Part shown: positions 34,003-45,583 of the stretch, piece by piece
How positions within the stretch are numbered: the first letter of the stretch is position 1
Layout: every line of letters begins with the position of its first letter
Assembly: GCA_907164885.2 (NCBI GenBank)
Contig: OU015495.1
Span: 104,951,122-105,015,121, forward strand
Direction: 5' to 3'
From: Dolomedes plantarius
Taxonomy: Eukaryota; Arthropoda; Arachnida; Araneae; Dolomedidae
Length of the DNA: 64,000 nucleotides
The notes under the pieces: model-generated
The model's database searches: none
What the model saw: the letters and a program-made list of their open reading frames with translations, nothing else
Told to the model about the DNA's origin: nothing
Program-made: the position numbers and the translations under genes

Positions 34003-34231
34003 CTGCAAACAAAAAAAAAAAAAAAAAAAAACCAGCGCCTTAAAATGATGTAAAACTAATTGACTGCTCTAAAAAAATGCGATGGATTCTCACCAGTTCT
34101 GCTAAAACTTTAACCGTTTTAAGACCAATTTCAACTTTGTACACGGTAATTTTGATTACTTGTGATTTAAGCAGAAAAAATAAGAGAAGGTTTTAAGTAC
34201 CTGTATGCAACATATTTATGCTTTCACATTT

Positions 34232-34236
<5 letters not shown>

Positions 34237-34302
<66 letters not shown>
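34237..34302. repeat. (TA)n(TG)n compound microsatellite
   Basis: TA run followed by GT run; the GTAAGTAAG tail leads into the LTR-like stretch. Confidence 0.95.
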
Positions 34303-34304
<2 letters not shown>

Positions 34305-34312
34305 GTAAGTAA

Positions 34313-34890
34313 GTGTAAGTAATGATAATACCCCACCATTATTACTTGTCGCGCATTCTAAATTCCCCTCAATAAAACACAGTCCCTATTCCAAATTGTG
34401 GCCTAGGAGTAAACGAATTAACCAACTAGTCTATTCCCTTAACTGCACGTGCGGAACATTAAAGTTATTTTTAACCTCCTACCCACAAACAGGCGCGTGG
34501 AAAGATGAGTCAGATGACTCAGAGTCATGAAATTTTCAATCATAACTTCCCTTGGTAATCATGTGTCCGTTTATAACCAATTATAGAATTCTAAACACCT
34601 AGCGCCCCCATAGTATAAAAGGCCCAGCAGAAGATTTTCGCGTGCTCTACGTTTTTCTCTTCTCTTATCCCTTCGCGCGTTTCTTCTTTTCTAATCCTCA
34701 ACCTATATGCCGTTGCTGTCCGATGCCCTCATTGCTGAACCTTCTGTGTACCTTCTTTGATATCTGCTGTCTGAAGTATACGTCCATGGAATAAAGTATT
34801 CCAACTCTTCAATGGGTTCCTGTTCTTTCCTCGAGTGTTTTTCCGCCACGACTACCTACGTTCACGGTTCATGTCTGTGTTGTGCCGGTA
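34313..34890 (+). mobile_element. Possible solo LTR
   Basis: The stretch starts TGTAAGTAATG. It has a good TATA box (AGTATAAAAGGCCC near 34612), a pyrimidine-rich leader and an AATAAA signal (34790), in the order U3-R-U5 of an LTR. It is less AT-rich than its surroundings. No second copy, internal region or target duplication was seen, and the right end is uncertain. A Pol II promoter of another kind cannot be excluded. Confidence 0.35.
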
Positions 34891-34906
34891 TATATATATA
34901 TATATA

Positions 34907-35074
34907 CAGTGGAATCTCGATCGATCGTTTTCCGATTTATCGTTTTCCCGTATGTGTCGTTTATTTCACACAATCCTTTCGATCATATTGCTTTGTTATG
35001 TTCCTGCATCTATCGTTTTTCCGCATTTTTCGTTCAGTTCAGTCGGTCCCCTGGAACACGATAGATCGAGATTC

Positions 35075-35079
<5 letters not shown>
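34907..35079. mobile_element. Pogo-type MITE (173 bp)
   Basis: The left end CAGTGGAATCTCGATCGATC and the reversed right end TAGTGGAATCTCGATCTATC are inverted repeats flanked by TA on both sides, inside (TA)n sequence. Open frames across it are fortuitous. Confidence 0.85.
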
Positions 35080-35157
<78 letters not shown>

Positions 35158-35162
35158 TGTGT
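35077..35162. repeat. (TA)n(TG)n compound microsatellite
   Basis: About 38 bp TA followed by about 48 bp GT. Confidence 0.95.
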
Positions 35163-36255
35163 GTAAAATAAAGCTGTAGTATTATTTTTTATGTTCATGT
35201 ATGGATATGCCTGAGATAATTTTAATTTACATTTAATAAAGAAAGATTATTAATGGAATTACTGATTATTTTCAAAGCCATTTCGATTATTTCTTTAATA
35301 AAAAATCATATTAAGGATCTATCATTAATAAAAAATTAATGATAGACCCTAAAATAACTATCGTAAACAACTATCCTAAAAAAACTCCCTTAAACATGAA
35401 TTTTTACGATATGTTTTCAGTGTTTTTTAATACGATGCAAATTTTTATATCCTGACTTAAATGAAAATGCAGACAGTTTAGTTTCAAATGTTATATTTTA
35501 AGTAACAGTAAAAAAAACCCAGCAGAGTTTGAACACAGTTTAGGAAGACAAACTTTTGCAGAATTTCTTTATGCCAATCTTTCTTTCACATATATTAAAA
35601 TTTTATGGTGCTGTTTTTGAAAGAATGGCAATCTAGGTTTTCTAAGTCATTATTAAGACTATTATTAATTAACTTATATAGCAAATAAATCATACCACTA
35701 AGCTTGATTGATGAAGGCGCGTGAGTTATGCTGTGGTTTCTTAATATTTAATTGAACTTCCCTACAATATTTATGAGCCAGTATGACATACGATCCATCT
35801 TAATGAAATAATTACAAGTGTTACAGTGGAATGGGACCTATCAAAACCTTAACCAAATTCTCTTCTATAAAGATGACATTTGAGTAATAATAAAAATTTA
35901 ATAATTTAATTTTAAAACACATTTCAAATTGAAAATATAAGATAAAATCGTCCGAATGCACATTGATTCAAATGAATAGTCGGCAACAGCCTTAGAACCT
36001 ATACGCCTGATGAGAAAGTTTTGATTGTCACGTCCGTTAGCAGAAATCAAATATGGTATGTTAAACCAAAAAATATCGTTTTACGTTTCATTCTGATGTT
36101 TCCAAAAAATGATCTATTATTGAGTATTTACCAGTTATTTCAAGTTGAAAATAGTTTTTAGCTTTACAACTATCAAAAGTCATGAAAATGGAAAGAAAAG
36201 AATTGAAGTAAAATAAATTTGAGGATTAAAATTGAAAGACCTATTTTATATACTT
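35163..36255. other. Intronic AT-rich DNA
   Basis: Contains a short hairpin (ATCTATCATTAAT...ATTAATGATAGA) near 35317-35347; otherwise nothing recognised. Confidence 0.4.
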
Positions 36256-36830
36256 CTAGCTGAATACCCGTGATTCACTACGGAGTACATTCAAATTAAA
36301 TACAACAGTCAATGGATACAATTAATTCCAAAAAATATATATTTATAAAAAAATCGTAATGGATATTTTCATAGACAAAATAATGCAGAAGAAAATATTC
36401 AAATTAAATCTAATATAACATACTAAAGAATATAGTACAGTTAATATAGTACAGTTTGAGGAACATTTCTTTTACTGTATTTAATATTTTTTTTGGATAA
36501 TGTCCAATCGTCTGCCGCATTAGAAAGAAAAAAATTTTTTTTCAATTTATTCCGTTGTTATGCATGTGACGCAAAATTAGTTTAAAGTATCACAAAAAGA
36601 AAGGAAACTACGTGATCAGCATTTAATAAATTAAATCCTAAATATTAATCTTTAAAAATTCACCAAAAATTAGAGAATGGAGATAAAGATTCGAAAAAGA
36701 TTTCAATTTAAAGTAATTTTTATGATCTTTCTTGTGATATAAATTTTATAACCCTCAGATTATTATTTTAAATGCAAACTTAAAAGAATGTTACAAAAAA
36801 GCTTAAAAATTTAATTTAAAAATTGTGCAG
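36256..36830 (-). mobile_element. Helitron-like copy, 3' part, split
   Basis: Reverse orientation; begins with the 3' terminus CTAG (36256) of the family described at 40918. The copy breaks at about 36830 and resumes at about 38598, so 1.77 kb was inserted into it. The intact relatives at 40918-41630 and 53664-54354 show the uninterrupted junction. Confidence 0.8.
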
Positions 36831-36968
36831 TCGGGGAACCCCCGTCAAGAACTTAGTTCCTTACATTATTTTTTCAACTCTAAACGTGATTTAATATGTA
36901 GATTTCTATTGATTATATTAGTGTATTTTTGTCACGCCAAAAAGCGCAGCCCTCTTTTATTCAACCAA

Positions 36969-36988
36969 CTCTCTCTCTCTCTCTCTCT
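36969..36988. repeat. (CT)n microsatellite
   Basis: Ten CT dinucleotides, followed by two 40-bp AT-rich direct repeats at about 36990-37070. Confidence 0.9.
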
Positions 36989-37219
36989 ATTTTATTAAAA
37001 TAAAAAATTTTAATATATAAATTAATTATTTTTATTAAAATTGAAAATTTTAATATATAAATTAATTATTTTGATTTAGATGTTACCTAGGATAATTTTT
37101 AATCGGATTAATTTTATTATTTAATCACCAACAAAATTAAATTAATGACACAATATAAATCCCGTGTGAATTAAAACAATAACAAACAATAAATAAGTTT
37201 AAACAAAAAGACGCGATTC

Positions 37220-37965
37220 CATACGTACGGTATAAAATCTTTCAAGTAAAGCATTTACAACTGGTCGAAGTTTATATAAACGATCATGTTGAGGGTCATC
37301 ATGTGGTGGTTGTTTACTGTTGTCATTAAAATGTAGAAATTCTCTTATCTTTTCAAAGAGTTTTACATTCTCTTAGACATACATTCTCTTATTTCATCAT
37401 TGCCTATGGTAGTCGACCAATATGGTGCATGTACAGTAGACATCATTATACAAATACCAATGTATTGTTTAATTTCTAAATTCGTTACATTGACACACTT
37501 TTCTGGGTTTTTTTGCACACTGAATAAATTTGTTTCTTGAACTATATGCTCAATCAAATCTTCTGTAAAAAGATAACGAAAAAAATTTAGAGGTGTGTTT
37601 AAATTCATAATTTCAGGAGCGAGATTCTCGTCACCTCGGAATAAAATTTGATCATCATTTAGAAGTAAATTAGTTTTCTTCCAGTTGATTCCAGGCTTTG
37701 TTCTCCCTGTATTATTTCTATTAGTTTTTGGCATGTTCCCATCATTAGGCAGATCAAGAACATCGCTATTATCAAGTAATGATACCTCATCTTCCGAATC
37801 ACTACTACCATCAAAAATTTCATCACAAACTTTGTTTGGTTTATAATTAGGATCACCTGTGCTGCCATCGCTTTCTGAATCAGATCCATCTTCACTATGA
37901 TCACTCCACGATCTCTTCATAAGTTTCTCAATTTCTTTCTGTGTAAAAAACTTTCTTCTCGCCAT
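37220..37965 (-). pseudogene. piggyBac-like transposase, truncated
   Basis: The start ATG at 37965 gives MARRKFFTQKEIEKLM, the usual N-terminal pattern of piggyBac-type (DDE_Tnp_1_7) transposases. An acidic Ser/Asp-rich stretch (SEDGSDSESDGS) follows, then TPLNFFRYLFTEDLIEHI and YIGICIMMSTVHAPYW. The frame hits a stop after KRM (37363). A one-base shift restores the family segment EKIREFLHFNDNSKQPP and DDPQHDRLYKLRPVV to about 37220, where similarity ends. The catalytic Asp-rich core and C-terminal RING-like region are missing. It lies inside the segment that split a Helitron copy. An end like CCTTCACTGCCCAC (reverse strand at 38382) next to TTAA may be its 5' TIR. Confidence 0.8.
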
Positions 37966-38399
37966 TTCCTTTAAAAAATGGCGTAAGCACACCATGTATG
38001 ATTTTTGATACATAAAATTGAAATCGTACTTGAATTTTTTTATAAAAGATTAAAGAAGTATTTTATTAATAATTATAAAAGCTACATACCTCTAAAATAT
38101 ATTTATAAAAATTTCAAAGATGTAAACTGACTTTAAAATACTGAAAATATAGCAAATACTGAGGCAGTTCTGGTATGAATTGAACGGCTATCTTTTACCG
38201 AGATCGCAGTTGTATTCCTACTGCCATCTATCCTACGAATATGTAACTAACAGTGATTAAAAGCTTTGCTATGATGTTTGAAAATTAATACAAGGTGCAC
38301 GAGTGGATAAAAAAATATTGCTTTTGAATATAGAGGTGAAAAATAACTTATGTATCAAATTTGATACAGTGGGCAGTGAAGGTTTTTAAAATTGCCCGT

Positions 38400-38500
38400 A
38401 GCGCTTGTGCGGGGATTTGAACCGAGGACCTCCGATGCGAACAATTCCGATGCGAAAACTAGCCCGATGCGATAACCATTCAGCCACAGAGTCCTTGAGA
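38400..38500 (-). mobile_element. tRNA-like SINE unit with triplicated motif
   Basis: On the minus strand TGGCTGAATGGTTATCGCA (A-box-like) and GGTTCAAATCCCCGC (B-box-like) resemble a tRNA. Between them the 9-mer TCGCATCGG occurs three times with 5-8-base spacers, so the anticodon/variable region is expanded. A working tRNA is unlikely. It is either a SINE head or a decayed tRNA copy. Confidence 0.5.
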
Positions 38501-38597
38501 GAAAGCTCTTATGAAGGGGACATAACGCTTTTTCGTTACGTGACGATTCCTACCAGTTCACTCTACTGTAAGCCGCGTAAAAGAACTTCGTTCCAAA

Positions 38598-38773
38598 AAA
38601 TTTAAGAGGAATTTTTCTAAAATATTTCTTAGTGCACCCCTACACTATAAGAAGAATCGCTATGCAAAATTTCATCCCTTTAGGTCCAGCGGTTTGGTCT
38701 GTGCGTTATCTGTTAGTCAGTCAGTCAGGCAGTCAGACATTTACGGAACTGTTATATATATATATATATATGA
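38598..38773 (-). mobile_element. Helitron-like copy, 5' part
   Basis: Continues the copy at 36256-36830. It contains the family segment with GTCCAGCGGTTTGGTCTGTG and the (GTCA)n run, ending in TATATATGA, i.e. the TC terminus in reverse. Confidence 0.8.
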
Positions 38774-39099
38774 CATTATATTTTTGAATCTCGCCTATTT
38801 TCTATAATTCGGGTCCCCACATCTGTTTAAGATAGGCCCCTTTTCTCAGAATAGCCCACCCAACAGCAAAGGAACATCTGCAAGTCCCAGAAAAATACAT
38901 TCAGACAGATAACCGCAGAAGAGGGTGAAAAGTATGGGATAAACACCACTATAAATCCGAACCAGTTGATAAAAATATAGAGCCGTGCGCTCCAGAAGGA
39001 TTAACAAAACCCCGTCTCTAGTCATCTAAATCCTCAGTTCACAATATCTCAGAGATAATGGCTGCAGGTGCCAGATATAAAGCGATCCAAAGTGTCAAA

Positions 39100-39270
39100 T
39101 CTATACTAATATATAAAGAGAGAGCAAATTTTGTACGTGGAGGGTAATCTCCGGAACCACTGCACCTATTTGAAAAATTCTTTCACTGTTTGAAAGGTAC
39201 ATTATTCCAGATGGACATAGGCTATATATTATGTATATTTGATCAGTAGAAATAAAGTTAGGGGGGATAC
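39100..39270 (+). mobile_element. Second Helitron-type 5' end
   Basis: TCTATACTAATATATAAAG at 39100, preceded by A, then a stretch with CTCCGGAACCACTGCACC and TTTGAAAAATTC. From memory this matches a widespread arthropod Helitron 5' terminus. The 3' end was not found; the sequence is overtaken by the TIR element at 39277. Confidence 0.5.
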
Positions 39271-39276
39271 TCTAGA

Positions 39277-40673
39277 TTTGTGTGCACGTCCGCCATCTTT
39301 GATTTTTCCGCCAGGGTTTGGCGCATTTCGCATGGCGATAATTATTGCGTTCTGGTAAAAATAACCTAATTAAAATTCTCTAATTTTAAGATCAGACAGT
39401 TATTTCTGATGTGATCTTTTAATTCCAGTATAATAATTTTAGGCTAGATCTTGGCCTTGACCTGGAAATCTGAGTCAAAATGACTATACTCAAAAGAGTA
39501 AATTATTTTTCAAACTAAGAGTCTTTTTGTTGAAAATTTTTGAATCCATTATCAGTTTTTCGTTAACTTATTAAATTTAAGTTGCTATTAATTTTGTTTA
39601 TCGTTTGTCAATTAGTATACTATAATGATACACCATTTCATTTATTTGAAGTAAAAATTATCTGCCATCATTTTTTCGTAAAATGTAAAATACAGTATAC
39701 ATTTTAAATACAATATATTTTAAAATATTTTATAATTCCAAGTTGTAGTGGATTACAAATAAATTTAAATAACTGAAGTTCAACTTCTCTCTCCCCAGGA
39801 ACCTAAGTTCAAAAGTTAGTTAAGGTTAAGTTATTGGTTTAGGAAAAGGTTTTTTTTTTTCTTATTTCCAACACAGCAGGATAAATGGTCAAATAATCCT
39901 TGTCCCGATTTTATTGTATGCACCAAATATTTGGTTAAGGTCAAATCTGAAGTAAAATTTCATTACCACAATGCCCTTAAAAAAAAAAGAAAAAAAAAAG
40001 AGAGAGGATCTGGTTACTCACCATAAATTTATGGGTTCATAATTATTTTACATTTTTCAAAGCTGAATTTTAGATAATTTTTAAATTGCAAGTTATTTAG
40101 GTGGTACGAAAATGCTGTATTTTTTTCTAATTAACAATATATTGGCATAATATTTTTGTGATTCATTGCTATTAGTCACAGAGTTAGGGCAAACTGAATA
40201 GATGGCATTGAAATTTTATCTGTAAGTAAAATTCATTTGACCAAATTTTTCATATGGATCATAATTTGAAAAGGTAGTTTTTAATTAAAAATGACAAAAA
40301 AAATCTCAGTCCAACGATTAAATGATTTTTCAAAAATATTTCTAAGTTTCACAATTTAAAAAGGTCGCTTTTATTAAAAAAGCTAAAAGAAAAACCCAAA
40401 ATTTCCAATATTTGATTTTTTCAGAAAAAAGTGGTTTTTATCAAAAACCCAAAAATAAATCTAAGTCCAACGTTTAAATGATTTTTCAAAAATTTTTCTA
40501 AGTTTCATAATTTAAACAGGTGTTTTTTATTAAAAAGGCTAAAAAAATTCAAAGTCCAGCGTTTTGAAAACACCGCTTAAAACACATTGGCGAGAATTTT
40601 TCCACTCCTCAAAACACGGTAAAATCGCCAAGTTGGCGCAAAAAAATCCAAGATGGCGGCCGTGCACACAATT
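39277..40673. mobile_element. 1.4-kb non-coding TIR element
   Basis: The left TTGTGTGCACGTCCGCCATC and the reversed right TTGTGTGCACGGCCGCCATC are inverted repeats about 45 bp long that extend to TTGGCG. The centre is AT-rich and non-coding. It contains a direct repeat of about 85 bp (40305-40390 and 40460-40545, core CCAACG.TTAAATGATTTTTC). No target duplication was recognised. Confidence 0.65.
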
Positions 40674-40917
40674 ATTAAGTAACGTAATATTAATTTGAAT
40701 ATTATTTTAGGTGCTTAAAATAATTAAAAAAACATTCTTTACTTAAAATCCTTTTTTTATTTTTGTATTTTTATTTCATCTCTTACTCTAATTTTGAGAT
40801 ACAATGTGTATCTATAAACGTTTGTCAATTGTAAACGTTCATATTGTAAACGTCTATATTGTAAACGTTTTGTCAATTAAACGTTTCTCCAAGTGACAAA
40901 CGTTTAATCTATATCTA

Positions 40918-41630
40918 TCTATATATATAAAACAGTTCCGTAACTGACACATTCATTCACTGACTGACTGACTGACTGACTGACATACAACGCACAGACC
41001 AAACCGCTGGACCTAAAGGGCTGAAATTTTGCATGGCGATTCTTCTAATAGTGTAGGGGTGCATTAAGAAAGATTTTTCAAAAATTCTTCTTAGATTTTT
41101 TTAAATTAAATTTTTAAGCTGTTTTTTAAACTTTTTTTACGTTTGCATTTAAAATAATACATTGAGGGTTATAAAATTTATATCACGAGAAAGATCATAA
41201 AAATTTCTTCAAAATGAAATTTTTTTCAAATTTTTACCTCCATTTCCTGATTTTTGGTGAATTTTTAAATATTAAATTTTAGAATTTAATTTATTAAATG
41301 CTGATCACGTGATTCCTTTTTCTGGTACTTTCAATAAATTTATCGTCACGTGCGTAACAACTAAATAGACAAAAAAAATATTTTTTTCTCTTTCTAATGC
41401 AGCAGACGATTTGATATTATCCAAAAAAAATGCATATCCCTTAAGATTTTATATATATATATATATATGTATATATATAGATAGATAGATAGATATTTTA
41501 CATCAATTGTATACATTGATCATCGCATTTATTATAAATATATATATTTATTTTTTGGCATAAATTGCATACATTGTCCGTTGTAATTAATTTGAATGTA
41601 CTCCGTAGCGAAGCGCGGGTTTTCAGCTAG
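40918..41630 (+). mobile_element. Complete non-autonomous Helitron (713 bp)
   Basis: The 5' terminus TCTATATATATAAAACAG is preceded by A and the 3' terminus GGGTTTTCAGCTAG is followed by T. This gives the TC...CTAG structure and A/T insertion site of Helitrons. A short GC-rich hairpin (GCGAAGCGC) lies about 15 bases before the 3' end. There are no terminal inverted repeats, target duplication or Rep/helicase coding. The internal (GACT)n run and GGACCTAAAGGGCTG are shared by the other copies in the window, making this the best reference copy here. Confidence 0.85.
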
Positions 41631-41954
41631 TAATACCATAAAGATAAAACGCACCCATATGCTTCTAAGAATTGCACCAGCCTACCACCCACGACAAATA
41701 TCTGTGTTTACATAAACAGTTGCTGACTTGTTTTGTACAGCACCTGGCTAAGAGAGTCAGAGACGCATTATGTTGTTGCCTCTGTATGTGAACACTTTTA
41801 TGTCCCGCATCATGCTAGCAGGACGCTCTGTTCTCCGCCATCAACTCTAGAGAAATAAAGGACTTCAAATTCAATAGAGCTCTGCCTCGTCATTGTGGAT
41901 TTTGCTTTTTATTACGGAACGTTATGTGGAGAAACGTGACATATATATATACAG

Positions 41955-42136
<182 letters not shown>

Positions 42137-42683
42137 TTTATATACTCTACATTCAGGGAGAAAGCAAAGTCTACATCTACTCTTGATAATCAGATCAATA
42201 CATTATCCACATATAGTGTAATCTACATCTTGTTTAAGTAATCAGCTCAATTCTTTATTTTCTGAGTGAAAACTTTTGACTTCGTTTTCCTCTTTTCCTC
42301 ATGTTTTATTTAGACTGTCTTGAAAAACGAACTTAAGCCCTACTACTCTTTGGCAAGCACGTTTTATACCGTAATCGCTGTTTAACGTAAATCCCCGGGC
42401 TTGAAAAGATTCTTCAGAAATAACATTTCTATCAATAGAAAAATTCTCTGAAATGTTTTATTCCAAGTACAGTCGATAGTTTCCGTCTCAAGAAACAGTG
42501 TTATTGCACGTTCAAAAATGTTATACAAATATTTCGCTTCCGTAAAATATCCCCGAAGAAGAGAAAGTAAGAAATAAGAAGATAATTATGATAACTAAAA
42601 GTATCCGACTACACCTTCGGAACACTTTTTATTAAAAACTGAACATGCGCAAATTTCTGTCTTATTTTTCGAAAGGATATAAC

Positions 42684-43111
42684 TAGGGGTACGTAAATTT
42701 CGCAAAATAAAATTATAAAATATAAAATTTCACATTTATTTGGAAAAATTAATATTTATGTATATAAATTCAAAAATTTCCCATTTATTAAAAAAAAACG
42801 CAATTGTACTTACTTGGTTAGGTTAGTATCAGAATTCTTAGTTTAAAGCTAACATTGTAGTACTCTCCACATTCTCTTCCTTAAGTCTTCGAGAGTGAGA
42901 TCTCTCAGTTAAAGACCGTGGATGTTCTTAAATAAGCAATTGTGTTAACATTTTTTACTATTATTACCTAATTTTGCTTAAAAAGCCAATTATCACCGAG
43001 TTTTCGCCGAAAAGTAGTAAAAAAATTATTTGTCGCATTTTATTGGCTCATATAGGCAAATTTCGCATTTATTCGCATCTATTTCGTGAATACGAAAATT
43101 ACGTATCCCTA
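42684..43111. mobile_element. hAT-type MITE (428 bp)
   Basis: The left end TAGGGGTACGTAAATTTCG and the reversed right end TAGGGATACGTAATTTTCG are terminal inverted repeats. A perfect 8-bp target duplication, GATATAAC, lies at 42676-42683 and 43112-43119. Non-coding. Confidence 0.9.
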
Positions 43112-43119
43112 GATATAAC

Positions 43120-44536
43120 ACTAAAACACGAATATTAAGGAAAAAATAGATCATAACTATGCAACCTTTTACAAATTGATGATTTTGCGTCGAAATTTAA
43201 CAAATTTTTACGAAAACAGCTCCAGTTTTTAAAAAAATATAACAATTTCTTTTTGTCATATGTATGTAATTATTTCCTGACTATAATGAACTAAAAGCTA
43301 ATCAATATCTTGAAATCTAAAAAAAATACAGGTCATTATATGAAATTACATGTAAAATTTTAATAATTTCTCATGAGATTTTCTATAAATGCAGCTATAA
43401 ATTAACAAATAATATACCTAGAACCAAATCTGTAGTTCATTGCATTCTCAGTATTATGAAAAAAAAATACGTGAATAATTTACACTCATAGCATGGTTAG
43501 ATTTTAAGTTATCACAACAGTCATTTACATTTTCGATGAAATATGAGTTTTTTAGAAAACACAAAGTTTTCAACTTGTAATGAAACTGATAGTTTCTTCT
43601 GATCTTTAAATCGCCCTCATTTCATGTCTAATGATCGTACAGAAAATATAAAAACACATTTAGAAACATAAATTTACAATCTAAAAAAAAGGAATTAAAA
43701 ACAATTTTGGAATTTTCGTCAAAATGGACGTTTTAAAGGTACTCTGATATCTTATTACTGCAAAAAAATGCATTTACTTATAAACCTTAGATCCATCATT
43801 AAAATTGCTCCAAGAAATACATGCAATGCAAATTCTTATTTTGGGTCTATTGTTGACAATGAAATGGCACGACCTCAGTCGCCTACTTAAGCTAATGAAT
43901 TAACTATTCATATTATAATTACTCTGTTTAATAGAGGCGTAGAGTACACGACAGCTATTTAGAAAATTAATTACGTGTTGAGGGTTTCTCATTTGCAAAT
44001 TAGTTAATGCTCAAGTTAGAGTGCGGACTAATGTTCAGAAGACAAGACTTCAGTCATCTGACAAAACTAGCTTATGCTTCCAAGTGTTCAGTTTGGAAAT
44101 AAATGAAACACCTGTTTATTAAACTCATATTCGTATGATGTTTATGTAGTTAGATTCGTGCTGTACGTAATCAACTTTTCAAGAGCAAATAAATGAAAGG
44201 AAAATATATTTTTTCACTGAACTCCGATAGAATATTTTAAATTTTTGTGAATAAAATGAATTTTTAAATGTACCTTTCCTTGGCTTGCAGATCAGAAAAT
44301 TTTCCTTAGAAATATTTTTGGCAAGTGACTTTTGATTATAACGATGGCATGAGAATATAGAAATTTAGCAAACATTTACCCTACTTAGAGGTTCATAACC
44401 AGCAAAATTTTATTTGGAAATATACTCATATATTTATACCGAATTGTCCATTTCTTGAGCATTCTTATGTACAAATGGTGGAGAAACTACATAATGAATC
44501 ACCATACAGATTAATGCTATATTTAAAAACTTAAAG
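43120..44536. other. Intronic AT-rich DNA
   Basis: No supported features. Confidence 0.4.
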
Positions 44537-44812
44537 TTTCTAGGTTAAACGTATTTCAGTAATATATATACTATGCTAAAATTTTGTGCTGATATTCGAC
44601 AGCAATTTTCTAAAAGAAATCCCTATTACCTAATGTATTCTGAGAGTTGAATTTCTTTACTAGTACAGGTATTCCTGGACTTACGACCACTCGCACTTAC
44701 GACCGAAATTTTTATTTTATTATTTTACTTATATTTATCTTTTTCTCAAAAATATTGTTCCTTGAATGTACAACACATACCTCTATGTATTACATGACTG
44801 TTAAAAACTGCA

Positions 44813-44865
<53 letters not shown>

Positions 44866-45264
44866 CTATTAAAACTTGGATATCTTTGTTAAAAAAACTT
44901 TAAAAACTTTCAACGTATCTTCTGTCTCAAATTCGGAACCATTGGATTCTACTAACCTAATAAGTAGTGATGGCGAAGAATAATTTATGATTTCTAGGTT
45001 AAACGTATTTCAGTAATATATACTATGCTAAAATTTTGTGCTGATATTCGACAGCAATTTTCTAAAAGAAATCCCTATTACCTAATGTATTCTGAGAGTT
45101 GAATTTCTTTACTAGTACAGGTATTCCTGGACTTACGACCACTCGCACTTACGACCGAAATTTTTATTTTATTATTTTACTTATATTTATCTTTTTCTCA
45201 AAAATATTGTTCCTTGAATGTACAACACATACCTCTATGTATTACATGACTGTTAAAAACTGCA

Positions 45265-45295
<31 letters not shown>

Positions 45296-45427
45296 GACTA
45301 TTAAAACTTGGATATCTTTGTTAAAAAAACTTTAAAAACTTTCAACGTATCTTCTGTCTCAAATTCGGAACCATTGGATTCTACTAACCTAATAAGTAGT
45401 GATGGCGAAGAATAATTTATGATTTCT
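44537..45427 (+). repeat. 454-bp tandem duplication
   Basis: 44537-44990 is repeated almost base for base from 44991 to about 45427. The main difference is the (TA)n run (about 46 bp in the first copy, about 28 bp in the second). It duplicates the left part of the MITE at 44666. Similar 70-78-codon open frames in both copies are by-products. Confidence 0.92.
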
Positions 45428-45583
45428 AAATAAAGTAGAATGTATTTTAAATTACGTATGTATGTGGGAAAGAAAAAAATATATGTATATACACATACAA
45501 AAAAATTGTTTGAAACTCGACATACGATCAAATCAACTTACGACCAATGCCTCGGTTCCTATCTCGGTCGTAAGTGAAGGAAT
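44666..45583. mobile_element. Pogo/Tigger-like MITE, internally duplicated
   Basis: The left end CAGGTATTCCTGGACTTACG follows TA (44664-44665). The right end carries the inverted partner CGGTCGTAAGTGAAGGAATA before TATA. ACTTACGACC motifs recur near both ends. Non-coding; its length is inflated by the tandem duplication. Confidence 0.6.
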
